Positions 24,585-33,246 are shown, counted from the first letter of the stretch. The stretch: DNA of 64,000 nucleotides from an uncultured Alphaproteobacteria bacterium (GCA_937988775.1 CALKHP010000001.1:1-64000), one strand, 5' to 3'. Translations and numbers: made by a program. The notes: a model not told the origin generated them from the sequence alone.

Positions 24585-25265
24585 TCACGGCTGCTCCGGT
24601 TCCAACGCCGGCGGCAGGCCGAACATAGCGAGGACCGGGCGGTTATTCGCCAGTTGCGCCTGCCAGTCGGCTTCGAGCGCGAGCTTGGCTTCCGCTTTGG
24701 CAATACGGTCGCGGACCATCGCCGGGGTCAGCGCGACCAGCCCGTCATCGTCGCCGATGATCAGGTCGCCCGGCGCGACGCTGCAACCGCCGACGACCAC
24801 CGGGCGATTGATCGTGCCGCGCTCGACCGAAATCGGCCCGCGCGGCGTCGTCCACCGCGTGAAGATCGAAAAGTCGCGCCAGCCGGCCATGGCCGCCACG
24901 TCGCGGATCGCGCCGTCGCAGACCAGCCCAGCGGCGCCGCGCCGCCGGATATGCTCGCCGAGGATATCGCCGATCATCGCCGTCTCGCGGTGGCCGTTGG
25001 CGGCGATCACCAGCACGTCGCCCGGCCTGATCAGGTCGATCGCATAGACGACCGCACCGAAATCCGGCGGCTCGCAATGAACCGTCACCGCGCGTCCGAA
25101 CAGGCGCGGTTGCTGGCCGGGCGGCAGCAGCGGCCTGATCGCCGGATCGATCTGCCCGCGATTCTCGCCGAGATCGACCGCGACTGATACCGGCACCTTG
25201 CGCCAGCGCGCGATCTCGGCCTCGGTCAGATCGCCGGCGGCAACGGGGTGGATGGTCACGGGCAT
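24585..25265 (-). CDS. RraA-like / HMG-CHA aldolase superfamily protein
   Basis: A 226-residue protein of the RraA/dimethylmenaquinone methyltransferase-like fold. The conserved block GDVLVIAANG and the arginine-aspartate pair in CDGAIRDVAAM are visible. Class II 4-hydroxy-4-methyl-2-oxoglutarate/4-carboxy-4-hydroxy-2-oxoadipate aldolases have an acidic residue three positions after the RD pair; here it is alanine, so an aldolase role is less certain. The neighbouring 2-keto-4-pentenoate hydratase-like gene still suggests cleavage or decarboxylation of an oxo-acid from ring-fission pathways. The alternative, an RNase E inhibitor, does not fit the context. Confidence 0.75.
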   Translation of the reverse strand: MPVTIHPVAAGDLTEAEIARWRKVPVSVAVDLGENRGQIDPAIRPLLPPGQQPRLFGRAVTVHCEPPDFGAVVYAIDLIRPGDVLVIAANGHRETAMIGDILGEHIRRRGAAGLVCDGAIRDVAAMAGWRDFSIFTRWTTPRGPISVERGTINRPVVVGGCSVAPGDLIIGDDDGLVALTPAMVRDRIAKAEAKLALEADWQAQLANNRPVLAMFGLPPALEPEQP

Positions 25266-25323
25266 GGAGCGGTCCTTTTGCAGAATGGTGTCTCGCCGGA
25301 ACTGGCCGGCGTTTGCGAGTGCC

Positions 25324-26118
25324 TCAGCTTGCGCTGCCGGCGTTGACGGTGAGGTCGACCGTCCCCAGCCCCTCGACCTCGAAACTGTAGGCCTCGGTGC
25401 TGGTCGGAAAGCGCGTCGTCACCAGGCTGCCGGTCATCACGATGTCGCCGGCGCGCAGGTGGCGCCCTTGCGCGGCGAGGTGATTGGCGAGCCAGGCAAG
25501 CGGCGCGAACGGGTGGCCGAGCACGTCGCGGCCATGGCCGCGATCCACTTCCGTGCCGTTGCTGCGCACGATGCCGCGCGCGCTGTCGAGTGCCGGCCAA
25601 GCGGAGCGGAATTCGGACAGCACGATGCCGCCATTCCAGGAATTATCCGCAACCAGCGACAGCACGTCGAGTTCGCCATAATCGGCGGCGCGGTCATCGA
25701 CGATCTCGATCGCGGCGCAGACGCCGCCGACATGCGCGGCGACGCTCTCGACCGTGAACGGCACCGCCTGCGCCGGCAAATCAGTTGCCATGCGCACGGC
25801 AATCTCGAATTCAAGGCCGATCCGGCCATAATCGGCCGCCGCCACGCTGGCGCCGGAACGGTGCACGCGATCGCTGAACACGACGCCGGCGATCGGTTGG
25901 TCGATGCCGCACATCGCCTGCATGCGCTTCGAGGTCAGGCCGATCTTGTAGCCGACCGGCGCGCCGTGCCGCGTCTTGAGCAGCGACACGAAACGGTCCT
26001 GGATCGCATAGGCATCCTCGAGCGACGCGGCGCCGTTTGCTGCCGCGAAGGGCCGGAACCGGTTGCCCTGCTCATGGTCGCGCACCAGCATCCGTGCCAA
26101 CTCGTCCGTGTCGATCAT
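25324..26118 (-). CDS. 2-keto-4-pentenoate hydratase-like protein (MhpD/HpaH family)
   Basis: A 264-residue FAH-fold protein. The N-terminal AYAIQDRFVSLLKTRHGAPVGYKIGLTSKRMQ segment, the GLEFEIAVRMA metal-binding region and the C-terminal GDIVMTGSLVTT block match hydratases of aromatic meta-cleavage pathways (MhpD, HpaH) and the related 4-oxalocrotonate decarboxylases. It would hydrate a 2-hydroxydienoate to a 4-hydroxy-2-oxoacid for aldol cleavage. First gene of the three-gene minus-strand group, divergent from the bkd operon. No complete aromatic pathway is present nearby, so the physiological substrate is uncertain. Confidence 0.82.
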   Translation of the reverse strand: MIDTDELARMLVRDHEQGNRFRPFAAANGAASLEDAYAIQDRFVSLLKTRHGAPVGYKIGLTSKRMQAMCGIDQPIAGVVFSDRVHRSGASVAAADYGRIGLEFEIAVRMATDLPAQAVPFTVESVAAHVGGVCAAIEIVDDRAADYGELDVLSLVADNSWNGGIVLSEFRSAWPALDSARGIVRSNGTEVDRGHGRDVLGHPFAPLAWLANHLAAQGRHLRAGDIVMTGSLVTTRFPTSTEAYSFEVEGLGTVDLTVNAGSAS

Positions 26119-26257
26119 GACGTCTCCTTCCGATGACGACCATTATGTTTGCCCGGGAAACCGGGAGGCCTGCCCGGCGATGTTCGGGTGGAATCGGCTT
26201 TTCCGCAAGGCGCAGACGTGCTTTGGATGGGGAGGACGCGATTACGACGGTGACGCT
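26119..26257. promoter_or_regulatory. Divergent intergenic region between hydratase and bkd operon
   Basis: A 139-bp gap with divergent genes on both sides, so promoters for both are expected. A small hairpin with GAAA tetraloop is present: CCCGG (26152-26156), GAAA, CCGGG (26161-26165). GGGGAGGA at about 26229-26236 is far from the bkd ATG at 26258 and is not an obvious ribosome site. Confidence 0.35.
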
Positions 26258-27490
26258 ATGGCCGAGAATGCTCCGCTCTCTCTCCATGTCCCTGAGCCCG
26301 AAGTTCGGCCCGGTGGCACGCCGGATTTTTCCAGCGTGCGCATCCCCAAGGCCGGCTCGGTGGCGCGCCCCGAGGTCGATGCGGAGCCTGAATCGATCCG
26401 CGATCTCGCTTATTCGATCATCCGCGTCCTGAACCGCTCCGGCGAGGCGGTCGGCCCGTGGGCCGGGCTGCTCAGCGACGCGGAACTGCTCGCAGGGCTG
26501 CGCCACATGATGACGCTCAGGGCGTTCGATGCTCGCATGCTGATGGCGCAGCGCCAGGGCAAGACCTCGTTCTACATGCAGCATATGGGCGAGGAGGCGG
26601 TCAGTTGCGCCTTCCGCATGGCGCTCGAACCGGGCGACATGAATTTCCCGACCTATCGCCAGGCAGGCCTCCTGATCGCCGGCGGCTATCCGATGGGCGA
26701 CATGATGAACCAGATCTTCTCCAACGAGCGCGATCCGCTCAAGGGGCGGCAACTGCCGGTGCTCTATTCGTCGAAGAAGGACGGCTTCTTCACCGTCTCC
26801 GGCAATCTCGCCACGCAATATATTCAGGCGGTCGGCTGGGCGATGGCCTCGGCGGTCAAGCACGATACCCGCATCGCCGTCGGCTGGATCGGCGACGGCT
26901 CGACGGCGGAATCGGATTTCCACGCCGCCTTGGTGTTCGCCTCGACCTACAAGGCGCCGGTCGTGCTCAACATCGTCAACAACCAATGGGCGATCTCGAC
27001 CTTTCAAGGAATCGCTCGCGGCGGCTCCGGCACCTTTGCCGCGCGCGGTCTCGGCTTCGGCATTCCGGCGCTGAGGGTCGACGGCAACGATTATCTGGCC
27101 GTCTATGCGGTGGCGAAATGGGCCGTCGAGCGTGCCCGGCGCAATCTCGGGCCGACGCTGATCGAGCATGTCACCTACCGCGTCGGCGCGCATTCGACCT
27201 CGGACGATCCGGCCGCCTACCGGCCCAAGACCGAATCCGACGCCTGGCCGCTCGGCGATCCGGTGATTCGGCTCAGGAACCACCTGATCCTGCGCGGCGC
27301 CTGGTCGGAGGAGCGCCACAAGCAGGCCGAGGCCGAAATCCTCGACAGCGTGATCACGGCGCAGAAGGCGGCCGAGCAGCACGGCACCCTGCATGCCGGC
27401 GGCAAGCCCTCGGTGCGCGACATGTTCGAGGGCGTCTATGCCGAGATGCCGCCGCATCTCAGACGCCAGCGCCACGAGGCGGGGGTCTGA
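26258..27490 (+). CDS. bkdA1: Branched-chain 2-oxoacid dehydrogenase E1 component, alpha subunit
   Basis: A 410-residue thiamine-diphosphate-dependent decarboxylase subunit. The TPP motif is GDGSTAESDFHAALVFAS ending in NNQWAIS, and the YRVGAHSTSDDP loop corresponds to the phosphorylation-loop region that contacts E2. Length and N-terminal extension match bacterial BkdA1 rather than pyruvate dehydrogenase E1alpha. With E1beta it decarboxylates the 2-oxoacids of leucine, isoleucine and valine in the cytoplasm. ATG 26258 is chosen since homology begins near PLSLHVPEPEVRPGG; upstream in-frame codons belong to the intergenic region. First gene of a four-gene operon. Confidence 0.92.
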   Translation: MAENAPLSLHVPEPEVRPGGTPDFSSVRIPKAGSVARPEVDAEPESIRDLAYSIIRVLNRSGEAVGPWAGLLSDAELLAGLRHMMTLRAFDARMLMAQRQGKTSFYMQHMGEEAVSCAFRMALEPGDMNFPTYRQAGLLIAGGYPMGDMMNQIFSNERDPLKGRQLPVLYSSKKDGFFTVSGNLATQYIQAVGWAMASAVKHDTRIAVGWIGDGSTAESDFHAALVFASTYKAPVVLNIVNNQWAISTFQGIARGGSGTFAARGLGFGIPALRVDGNDYLAVYAVAKWAVERARRNLGPTLIEHVTYRVGAHSTSDDPAAYRPKTESDAWPLGDPVIRLRNHLILRGAWSEERHKQAEAEILDSVITAQKAAEQHGTLHAGGKPSVRDMFEGVYAEMPPHLRRQRHEAGV

Positions 27491-27492
27491 TC

Positions 27493-28506
27493 ATGGCGCG
27501 CAGGACGATGATCGAGGCGATCCGCGACGCCATGGACGTGATGATGGCGCGCGACGACAATGTCGTCGTGTTCGGCGAGGATGTCGGCTATTTCGGCGGC
27601 GTGTTCCGCGCCACGCAGGGGTTGCAGGCGAAATACGGCAAGAGCCGCTGCTTCGACGCGCCGATCAGCGAACTCGGCATTGTCGGCGCGGCGGTCGGCA
27701 TGGCGGCCTACGGGTTGCGCCCCTGCGTCGAGATCCAGTTCGCCGACTATATGTATCCGGGCTACGACCAGATCGTTTCGGAAGCGGCGCGGCTGCGCTA
27801 TCGCTCGAACGGCGATTTCACCTGTCCGCTCGTCGTCAGGATGCCGACCGGCGGCGGCATTTCCGGTGGCCAGACCCACAGCCAGAGCCCGGAGGCGCTG
27901 TTTACCCATGTCGCCGGCCTCAAGACGGTGGTGCCGTCCTCGCCGCGCGACGCCAAGGGCCTGCTGATCGCGGCGATCGAGGACCCCGATCCGGTGATCT
28001 TCCTGGAGCCGAAGCGGCTCTATAACGGCCCGTTCGACGGCCATCACGACCGCCCGGTGACGCCATGGTCGAAGCATGAGTTGGGCGAGGTGCTGGACGG
28101 GCATTACATCGTGCCGCTCGGCCAGGCGGCGATCCGGCGCGCGGGCAGTGCCGTCACCGTGCTCGCCTACGGCACCATGGTCTATGTCGCGCTCGCCGCG
28201 GCCGAGGAAACCGGCGTCGATGCCGAGATCATCGACCTGCGCACGCTGGTGCCCCTCGACCTCGACACGATCACCGCCTCCGTGCGCAAGACCGGGCGCT
28301 GCGTCATCGTGCACGAGGCGACGCTGACCTCGGGCTTTGGCGGCGAACTGTCCGCGCTTGTGCAGGAGACCTGCTTCCATCACCTCGAAGCGCCGATCCA
28401 GCGCGTCGCCGGCTGGGACACGCCTTATCCGCACGCGCAGGAATGGGATTATTTTCCCGGCCCGGCCCGGCTTGGCCGCGCGTTGTTAGAGACCATGGAG
28501 CAATGA
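27493..28506 (+). CDS. bkdA2: Branched-chain 2-oxoacid dehydrogenase E1 component, beta subunit
   Basis: A 337-residue transketolase-like subunit starting two bases after the E1alpha stop. Typical segments are VVVFGEDVGYFGGVFRAT, FDAPISELGIVGAAVGMA and the C-terminal transketolase domain with VIIHEA-like VIVHEATLTSGFGGEL. It forms the alpha2beta2 E1 with BkdA1. Its last codons and stop (28504-28506) lie inside the first copy of a 32-bp tandem duplication shared with the E2 start region. Confidence 0.92.
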   Translation: MARRTMIEAIRDAMDVMMARDDNVVVFGEDVGYFGGVFRATQGLQAKYGKSRCFDAPISELGIVGAAVGMAAYGLRPCVEIQFADYMYPGYDQIVSEAARLRYRSNGDFTCPLVVRMPTGGGISGGQTHSQSPEALFTHVAGLKTVVPSSPRDAKGLLIAAIEDPDPVIFLEPKRLYNGPFDGHHDRPVTPWSKHELGEVLDGHYIVPLGQAAIRRAGSAVTVLAYGTMVYVALAAAEETGVDAEIIDLRTLVPLDLDTITASVRKTGRCVIVHEATLTSGFGGELSALVQETCFHHLEAPIQRVAGWDTPYPHAQEWDYFPGPARLGRALLETMEQ

Positions 28507-28560
28507 CATGAGCGAGCATGTCATCAAGGGAGCAGTGACATGAGCGAGCATGTCATCAAG
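28497..28560 (+). repeat. 32-bp tandem duplication spanning E1beta stop and E2 start
   Basis: Bases 28497-28528 and 28529-28560 are the same 32-base unit with one mismatch (A at 28503, G at 28535). Each copy contains a GGAGCA ribosome-site-like segment, TGAC, and an ATG followed by the codons for MSEHVIK. Only the second ATG (28540) reads into the E2 lipoyl domain; the first (28508) opens an 11-codon frame that ends inside the E2 start. Confidence 0.9.
28508..28543 (+). CDS. 11-codon leader frame created by the duplication
   Basis: The ATG in the first repeat copy encodes MSEHVIKGAVT and then stops at TGA 28541-28543, which overlaps the E2 start ATG at 28540 as ATGA. It has the same ribosome site as E2. 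It probably has no product function but would couple E2 translation to termination of the leader, or reduce it if ribosomes prefer the first start. Its translation is inferred, not shown. Confidence 0.4.
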   Translation: MSEHVIKGAVT

Positions 28561-29832
28561 CTGCCCGATGTCGGCGAGGGCGTCGCCGAGGCTGAATTGG
28601 TCGAGTGGCATGTCAAGCTCGGCGACCTCGTGCGCGAGGATGCGCTGCTCGCCGCCGTGATGACCGACAAGGCGACCGTCGAAATTCCCTCGCCGGTGTC
28701 GGGTGAGGTCGTCTGGCTCGGCGCCGAGGTCGGCGACGTGGTGGCGATCGGCTCCGAACTCGTGCGCCTCAAGGTGGCGGGCGACGAAGCGAGCACGCCG
28801 GCGCCCCAGCCCGCCAAGGTGCCGCCGGCGCCAAAAGCTTCGCCCGCGCCCCAGCCGCCACCCGCGCCCAAATCCGCGCCCGCGCCCGCGCCTGCTGCCG
28901 GTGCGCCGGCCCGGCCCGCGCCATCACGCCACCTGGCCGGGAGTGCGCCGCGCGCCGAGGGCGACAAGCCGGTTGCTTCGCCGGCCGTGCGCCACCGCGC
29001 GCGCGAGGCTGGCGTCGATCTGCGCCGCGTCGCCGGCACCGGGCCTGCCGGCCGCATCACCCATGACGATCTCGACGCGTATTTCGCCGCGCCGCCTCGT
29101 GCCGGCGGTAGCCCGACCCTCCAGCCGAGGACGGCGGTCGAGGAGGTCAAGCTGGTCGGGCTGCGTCGCAGGATCGCCGAGAAGATGGCGGCAGCCCATG
29201 CCCATATCCCGTCGATCACCTATGTCGAGGAGATCGACGTCACCGCGCTCGAGGAGTTGCGCGCCAGCCTCAACCGGGGCAAGCGCGCCGATCAGCCTAA
29301 GCTGACGCTGCTGCCGTTCCTGATGCGTGCCATCGTGCGGGCGGTTGCCGAGCAGCCGCAACTCAACGCGCTGTTCGACGATGAGGCCGGCATCGTGCAC
29401 CAGCATGCCGGCGTGCATATCGGCATCGCGGCGCAGACGCCGTCCGGCCTAATGGTGCCGGTGGTGCGCCATGCCGAGGCGCGCGACCTGTGGGGCTGCG
29501 CCATGGAAGCCACCCGCATCGCCGAGGCGGCCAAGGCTGGCACCGCCACGCGCGAGGACCTCACCGGCTCGACCATCACCATCTCGTCGCTCGGCGCCAT
29601 GGGTGGCGTCGTCTCGACGCCGATCATCAACCACCCCGAAGTGGCGATCGTCGGCGTCAACAAGATGATGATGCGCCCGGTCTGGGACGGTTCCGGCTTC
29701 GTGCCGCGCAAGATGATGAACCTGTCGTCAAGCTTCGATCACCGCGTCATCGATGGCTGGGATGCCGCCAGTTTCGTGCAGCGTATCAAAGCGCTGCTCG
29801 AAACGCCGGCGCTGCTCTTCATGGAGGGCTGA
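28540..29832 (+). CDS. bkdB: Branched-chain 2-oxoacid dehydrogenase E2 (dihydrolipoyl transacylase)
   Basis: A 430-residue protein with one N-terminal lipoyl domain (lipoyl lysine K44 in MTDKATVEI), an Ala/Pro-rich flexible linker of about 60 residues, a peripheral-subunit-binding domain (SPAVRHRAREAGVDL ... ITHDDLDAYF) and a C-terminal acyltransferase domain with catalytic H401 and D405 in HRVIDGW. It moves the branched acyl group to CoA and forms the core of the complex. The second of two duplicated ATGs (28540) is the right start because only it is in frame with the lipoyl domain. Confidence 0.93.
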   Translation: MSEHVIKLPDVGEGVAEAELVEWHVKLGDLVREDALLAAVMTDKATVEIPSPVSGEVVWLGAEVGDVVAIGSELVRLKVAGDEASTPAPQPAKVPPAPKASPAPQPPPAPKSAPAPAPAAGAPARPAPSRHLAGSAPRAEGDKPVASPAVRHRAREAGVDLRRVAGTGPAGRITHDDLDAYFAAPPRAGGSPTLQPRTAVEEVKLVGLRRRIAEKMAAAHAHIPSITYVEEIDVTALEELRASLNRGKRADQPKLTLLPFLMRAIVRAVAEQPQLNALFDDEAGIVHQHAGVHIGIAAQTPSGLMVPVVRHAEARDLWGCAMEATRIAEAAKAGTATREDLTGSTITISSLGAMGGVVSTPIINHPEVAIVGVNKMMMRPVWDGSGFVPRKMMNLSSSFDHRVIDGWDAASFVQRIKALLETPALLFMEG

Positions 29833-29838
29833 CCGCAA

Positions 29839-31230
29839 GTGAAAGACATTTCATGCAGGCTGCTGGTGATCGGCGCTGGGCCCGGCGGCTATGTCTGCGC
29901 CATCCGCGCCGGCCAGCTCGGCGTCGATACGGTGATCGTCGAGGCGGCGAAGCCCGGCGGCACCTGCCTCAACATCGGCTGCATTCCGTCGAAGGCGCTG
30001 ATCCATGCGGCGCAGGAATTCGAGGCGGCCACGCATCTCGCCGCCGGCAAAAGCGCGCTCGGCATCGGCACGAGCGCGCCGACGCTCGATCTTGGCCGGA
30101 CCATGGCCTGGAAGGATGGCATTGTCGGGCGCCTCAATCACGGCGTCGCGGGGCTGCTGAAGCGGGCCGGCGTCAAGACCGTTGCCGGCTGGGCGCGGTT
30201 TCGCGACGGCAAGACCGTCGAGGTCGAGACCGAAACCGGTCCTCAGGTGATCCGCGCCGAGCAGGTCGTGATCGCCACCGGCTCGCGAGCTGCCGCGCTG
30301 CCCTTGCTGCCATTCGGCGGCAAGGTGATCTCCTCGACCGAGGCGCTGGCCTTGAACGAGTTGCCGGGCCGGCTCGTCATCGTCGGTGCCGGCTATATCG
30401 GGCTCGAACTCGGCACCGCCTTCGCCAAGCTCGGCGCCAAGGTTACCGTCGTCGAGGCATTGCCGCGCATCCTGCCGCAATATGATGGCGAACTGACCAG
30501 GCCGGTCGAGGCGCGCCTGCGCCAGCTCGGCGTCGAATTGCTGCTCGGCGCCAAGGCGAAAGGGCTGAAGGGCGAGGGGCTGGCCGTCGAAACGGCCGAG
30601 GGCAAGGCACGGACGCTTGCCGCCGACAAAATCCTCGTCACGGTCGGCCGCAAACCGCTCACCGAAGGCTGGGGCCTCGAACAGCTCGATCTGGATCGCG
30701 ACGGGCCGTTCCTGCGCATCGACGAGCATTGCCGCAGCTCGATGCGCGGCGTCTACGCCATTGGCGACGTCACCGGCGAACTGATGTTGGCGCATCGTGC
30801 CTCGGCGCAGGGCGAGATGGTGGCGGAGATCATCGCCGGCGAAAGACAAGTCTGGGACAAGGTCGCCATCCCGGCCGTGTGCTTCACCGATCCGGAGATC
30901 GTCACGGTCGGGCTGTCGCCCGAAGCGGCCAGGGCCGCCGGCATCGAGACCAAGGTCGGGCTGTTTCCGTTCCAGGCCAATGCCCGCGCCATGACGCTCG
31001 GGCGCGACGACGGTTTCGTGCGTGTCGTGGCGCGCGCCGACAATCATCTCGTTCTCGGCATCCAGGGCGTCGGCGCCGGTATCGCGGAACTCTCCGCCGC
31101 CTTCGGCCTCGCGCTCGAGATGGGCGCGCGGCTCGAAGATATCGCCGCCACCATCCATGCCCACCCGACACAGGGCGAGGCTTTCATGGAAGCAGCCCTG
31201 CGCGCCCTCGGCCGCCCGATCCACATCTGA
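29839..31230 (+). CDS. lpdA: Dihydrolipoamide dehydrogenase (E3)
   Basis: A 463-residue FAD disulfide oxidoreductase: FAD motif IGAGPGG at residues 11-17, redox disulfide C43-x4-C48 in GGTCLNIGCIPSK, second NAD-binding motif VGAGYIGLELG, and the active-site H442/E447 in HAHPTQGE near the C-terminus. It reoxidises the lipoyl arm of E2 using NAD. The start is GTG at 29839, six bases after the E2 stop. As the last bkd gene it makes the operon self-sufficient, without borrowing the E3 of other complexes. Confidence 0.93.
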   Translation: MKDISCRLLVIGAGPGGYVCAIRAGQLGVDTVIVEAAKPGGTCLNIGCIPSKALIHAAQEFEAATHLAAGKSALGIGTSAPTLDLGRTMAWKDGIVGRLNHGVAGLLKRAGVKTVAGWARFRDGKTVEVETETGPQVIRAEQVVIATGSRAAALPLLPFGGKVISSTEALALNELPGRLVIVGAGYIGLELGTAFAKLGAKVTVVEALPRILPQYDGELTRPVEARLRQLGVELLLGAKAKGLKGEGLAVETAEGKARTLAADKILVTVGRKPLTEGWGLEQLDLDRDGPFLRIDEHCRSSMRGVYAIGDVTGELMLAHRASAQGEMVAEIIAGERQVWDKVAIPAVCFTDPEIVTVGLSPEAARAAGIETKVGLFPFQANARAMTLGRDDGFVRVVARADNHLVLGIQGVGAGIAELSAAFGLALEMGARLEDIAATIHAHPTQGEAFMEAALRALGRPIHI

Positions 31231-31263
31231 GCGCGGCGCTGCTGCGGGCGCGCAAGTTCTGAA

Positions 31264-31292
31264 CTGTCACAAACCGGTCGTCCTACCGTCAT
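31264..31292 (+). promoter_or_regulatory. Pho box with three tandem half-sites upstream of phnC
   Basis: Three 7-base half-sites repeat with 4-base spacers (11-bp periodicity): CTGTCAC (31264-31270), CGGTCGT (31275-31281) and CCGTCAT (31286-31292). Compared with the PhoB half-site CTGTCAT they match at 6, 5 and 6 of 7 positions. The site is 51 bases before the phnC start, as expected for phosphate-starvation control of a phosphonate/phosphate importer. Confidence 0.7.
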
Positions 31293-31343
31293 CTGGCGCG
31301 GGCACATCACCTCTCAATGTCGTCAGACTCGAGAGGTCGAACC

Positions 31344-32192
31344 ATGTCGGTGATTTCGGTAAGGAACTTGTCGAAGCGTTTCGGCAAGAAGCAGGCGCTG
31401 GACGACGTCAGCCTCGAGATCGGGCAGGGCGAGATGGTCGCGCTGATCGGTGCGTCCGGATCGGGAAAAAGCACGCTGATCCGCCATATTTGCGGTCTCG
31501 AAACCGCCCAGAACGGCGCCAGCGCCATCGAGATTTGCGGCCGCGCCATCCAGAGCGACGGGCGCATTTCGAGAGACGCGCGTGAGTTGCGCCGCGACAT
31601 CGGCGTCATCTTCCAGCAGTTCAACCTGGTCAACCGGCTGCCGGTCCTCACCAACGTGCTGGTCGGCAATCTCGGCCGCATTCCGCGCTGGCGCGGCACG
31701 CTCGGCCTGTTCTCCGCAGCGGAAAAGCGCGAGGCGCGCGACGCGCTCGCCCGCGTCGGCATCCGCGAGATCGCCTGGCAGCGCGCCTCGACCCTGTCGG
31801 GCGGCCAGCAGCAGCGCGCCGCCATCGCCCGCACGCTCGTGCAGCGCTCGAGGCTGCTGCTCGCTGACGAGCCGATCGCCTCGCTCGATCCGTCCTCGGC
31901 GCGGCGCGTCATGGAGGTGCTCGCCACCATCAACCGCGAGAACGGCATCACCTGTGTCGTCTCGCTGCACCAGGTCGAATATGCGCGGCGCTATTGCCCG
32001 CGCACCATCGCGCTGCGCGATGGCCGCGTGGTGTTCGACGGGCCATCGGCCGCGCTCACCAACGATTTTCTCACCACGCTCTACGGCGCCGATTCCGAGG
32101 AATTGATCCTGCCGGAGGCAGCGCCGGCGCGGCCGGAAGACACGCAACGGGGCAGGCCGCTCATCGAGGCCCGCGCCCTGGTTGCGGCATGA
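31344..32192 (+). CDS. phnC: Phosphonate/phosphate-type ABC transporter ATP-binding protein
   Basis: A 282-residue ATPase with Walker A GASGSGKST (residues 36-44), signature LSGGQQQRAAIAR, Walker B LLLADEPIASLDP and switch histidine in VVSLHQVEYARRYC; the last segment is characteristic of PhnC. The C-terminal tail after residue 250 is longer than usual. ATG 31344 has GAGAGG upstream; an earlier ATG at 31317 lacks one. It energises PhnE. In rhizobia the equivalent phoCDET system also carries phosphate, so the substrate range may be wider than phosphonates. Confidence 0.9.
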   Translation: MSVISVRNLSKRFGKKQALDDVSLEIGQGEMVALIGASGSGKSTLIRHICGLETAQNGASAIEICGRAIQSDGRISRDARELRRDIGVIFQQFNLVNRLPVLTNVLVGNLGRIPRWRGTLGLFSAAEKREARDALARVGIREIAWQRASTLSGGQQQRAAIARTLVQRSRLLLADEPIASLDPSSARRVMEVLATINRENGITCVVSLHQVEYARRYCPRTIALRDGRVVFDGPSAALTNDFLTTLYGADSEELILPEAAPARPEDTQRGRPLIEARALVAA

Positions 32193-32220
32193 CAGTCACC
32201 CAACAAGGACAGGAACCAAC

Positions 32221-33213
32221 ATGAACGCCTTCTTGAAAACCATCGCCACGGCCGCCGTGATCGCGACGCTGTCGCACGCGGCGCAGGCGCAAGAGATCAA
32301 TTTCGGCATCATCTCGACCGAATCCCAGCAGAACCTGAAGCCGAAATGGCAGCCCTTCCTCGACGACATGAAGAAGGAAACTGGCCTCGACGTGAAGCCG
32401 TTCTTTGCCTCCGACTATGCCGGCGTCATCGAAGGCATGCGCTTCGGCAAGGTGCAACTGGCCTGGTACGGCAACAAGTCGGCCATGGAAGCCGTCGATC
32501 GCGCCGGGGGCGAAATCTTCGCCCAGACCGTCGATGCCGACGGCAACCCCGGCTACTGGTCGCTGGTGCTCGCGCCCAAGGACAGCAAGCTGACCTCGGT
32601 CGACGACGTGCTGACATGCGACAAGAGCCTGAATTTCGGCCTTGGCGATCCGAACTCGACCTCCGGCTTCCTGGTGCCGACCACCTTCATCTTCTCGGCC
32701 CGCGGCGTCGACCCGAAGACGTGTTTCAAGAACCTCACCAACGCCAATCATGAAACCAACGCCATGGCGGTCGCCAACGGCCAACTCGATGCCGCGACCA
32801 ACAATACCGAGAGCCTGGCCCTGATCGAAAAGAACAATCCGGCGGCCTTCGCCAAGATCAAGGTGATCTGGAAGTCGCCGCTGATCCCGTCCGATCCGAT
32901 CGTGTGGCGCAACGATCTGGCGCCGGCCGTCAAGGACAAGCTCAAGACCTTCTTCCTGACTTATGGCACCGACAAGTCGAAGGGCGACGCCGCCCGCGAA
33001 AAGAAGGTGCTGGCCGGGCTGAGCTGGGCGCCATTCAAGGCCTCGACCAACGACCAGCTTCTGCCGATCCGCGTCATGGAACTGACCAAGGCCATCGCCA
33101 AGCTCGACGCCGACCAGAAGATGAGCGCGGACGAGAAGCAGGCCGCGATCGCCAGGCTCAAGGCCGAGCGAGCCGCCTTTGAAGAGCGCATCCAGAAGGC
33201 CAGCAAGAGCTGA
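32221..33213 (+). CDS. phnD: Phosphonate/phosphate-type periplasmic binding protein
   Basis: A 330-residue protein with a Sec signal peptide ending HAAQAQ and the PhnD fold: INFGIISTESQQNLKPKWQPFLDDM near the mature N-terminus and the VQLAWYGNKSA and DPNSTSGFLVPT segments that bind the phosphonate head group. ATG 32221 follows AAGGACAGGA. It is periplasmic and delivers substrate to PhnE. A perfect 11-bp hairpin lies directly after the gene. Confidence 0.92.
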   Translation: MNAFLKTIATAAVIATLSHAAQAQEINFGIISTESQQNLKPKWQPFLDDMKKETGLDVKPFFASDYAGVIEGMRFGKVQLAWYGNKSAMEAVDRAGGEIFAQTVDADGNPGYWSLVLAPKDSKLTSVDDVLTCDKSLNFGLGDPNSTSGFLVPTTFIFSARGVDPKTCFKNLTNANHETNAMAVANGQLDAATNNTESLALIEKNNPAAFAKIKVIWKSPLIPSDPIVWRNDLAPAVKDKLKTFFLTYGTDKSKGDAAREKKVLAGLSWAPFKASTNDQLLPIRVMELTKAIAKLDADQKMSADEKQAAIARLKAERAAFEERIQKASKS

Positions 33214-33246
33214 GCCGCGCGGCAACGCTTTCAGAGTGTTCTTAAC

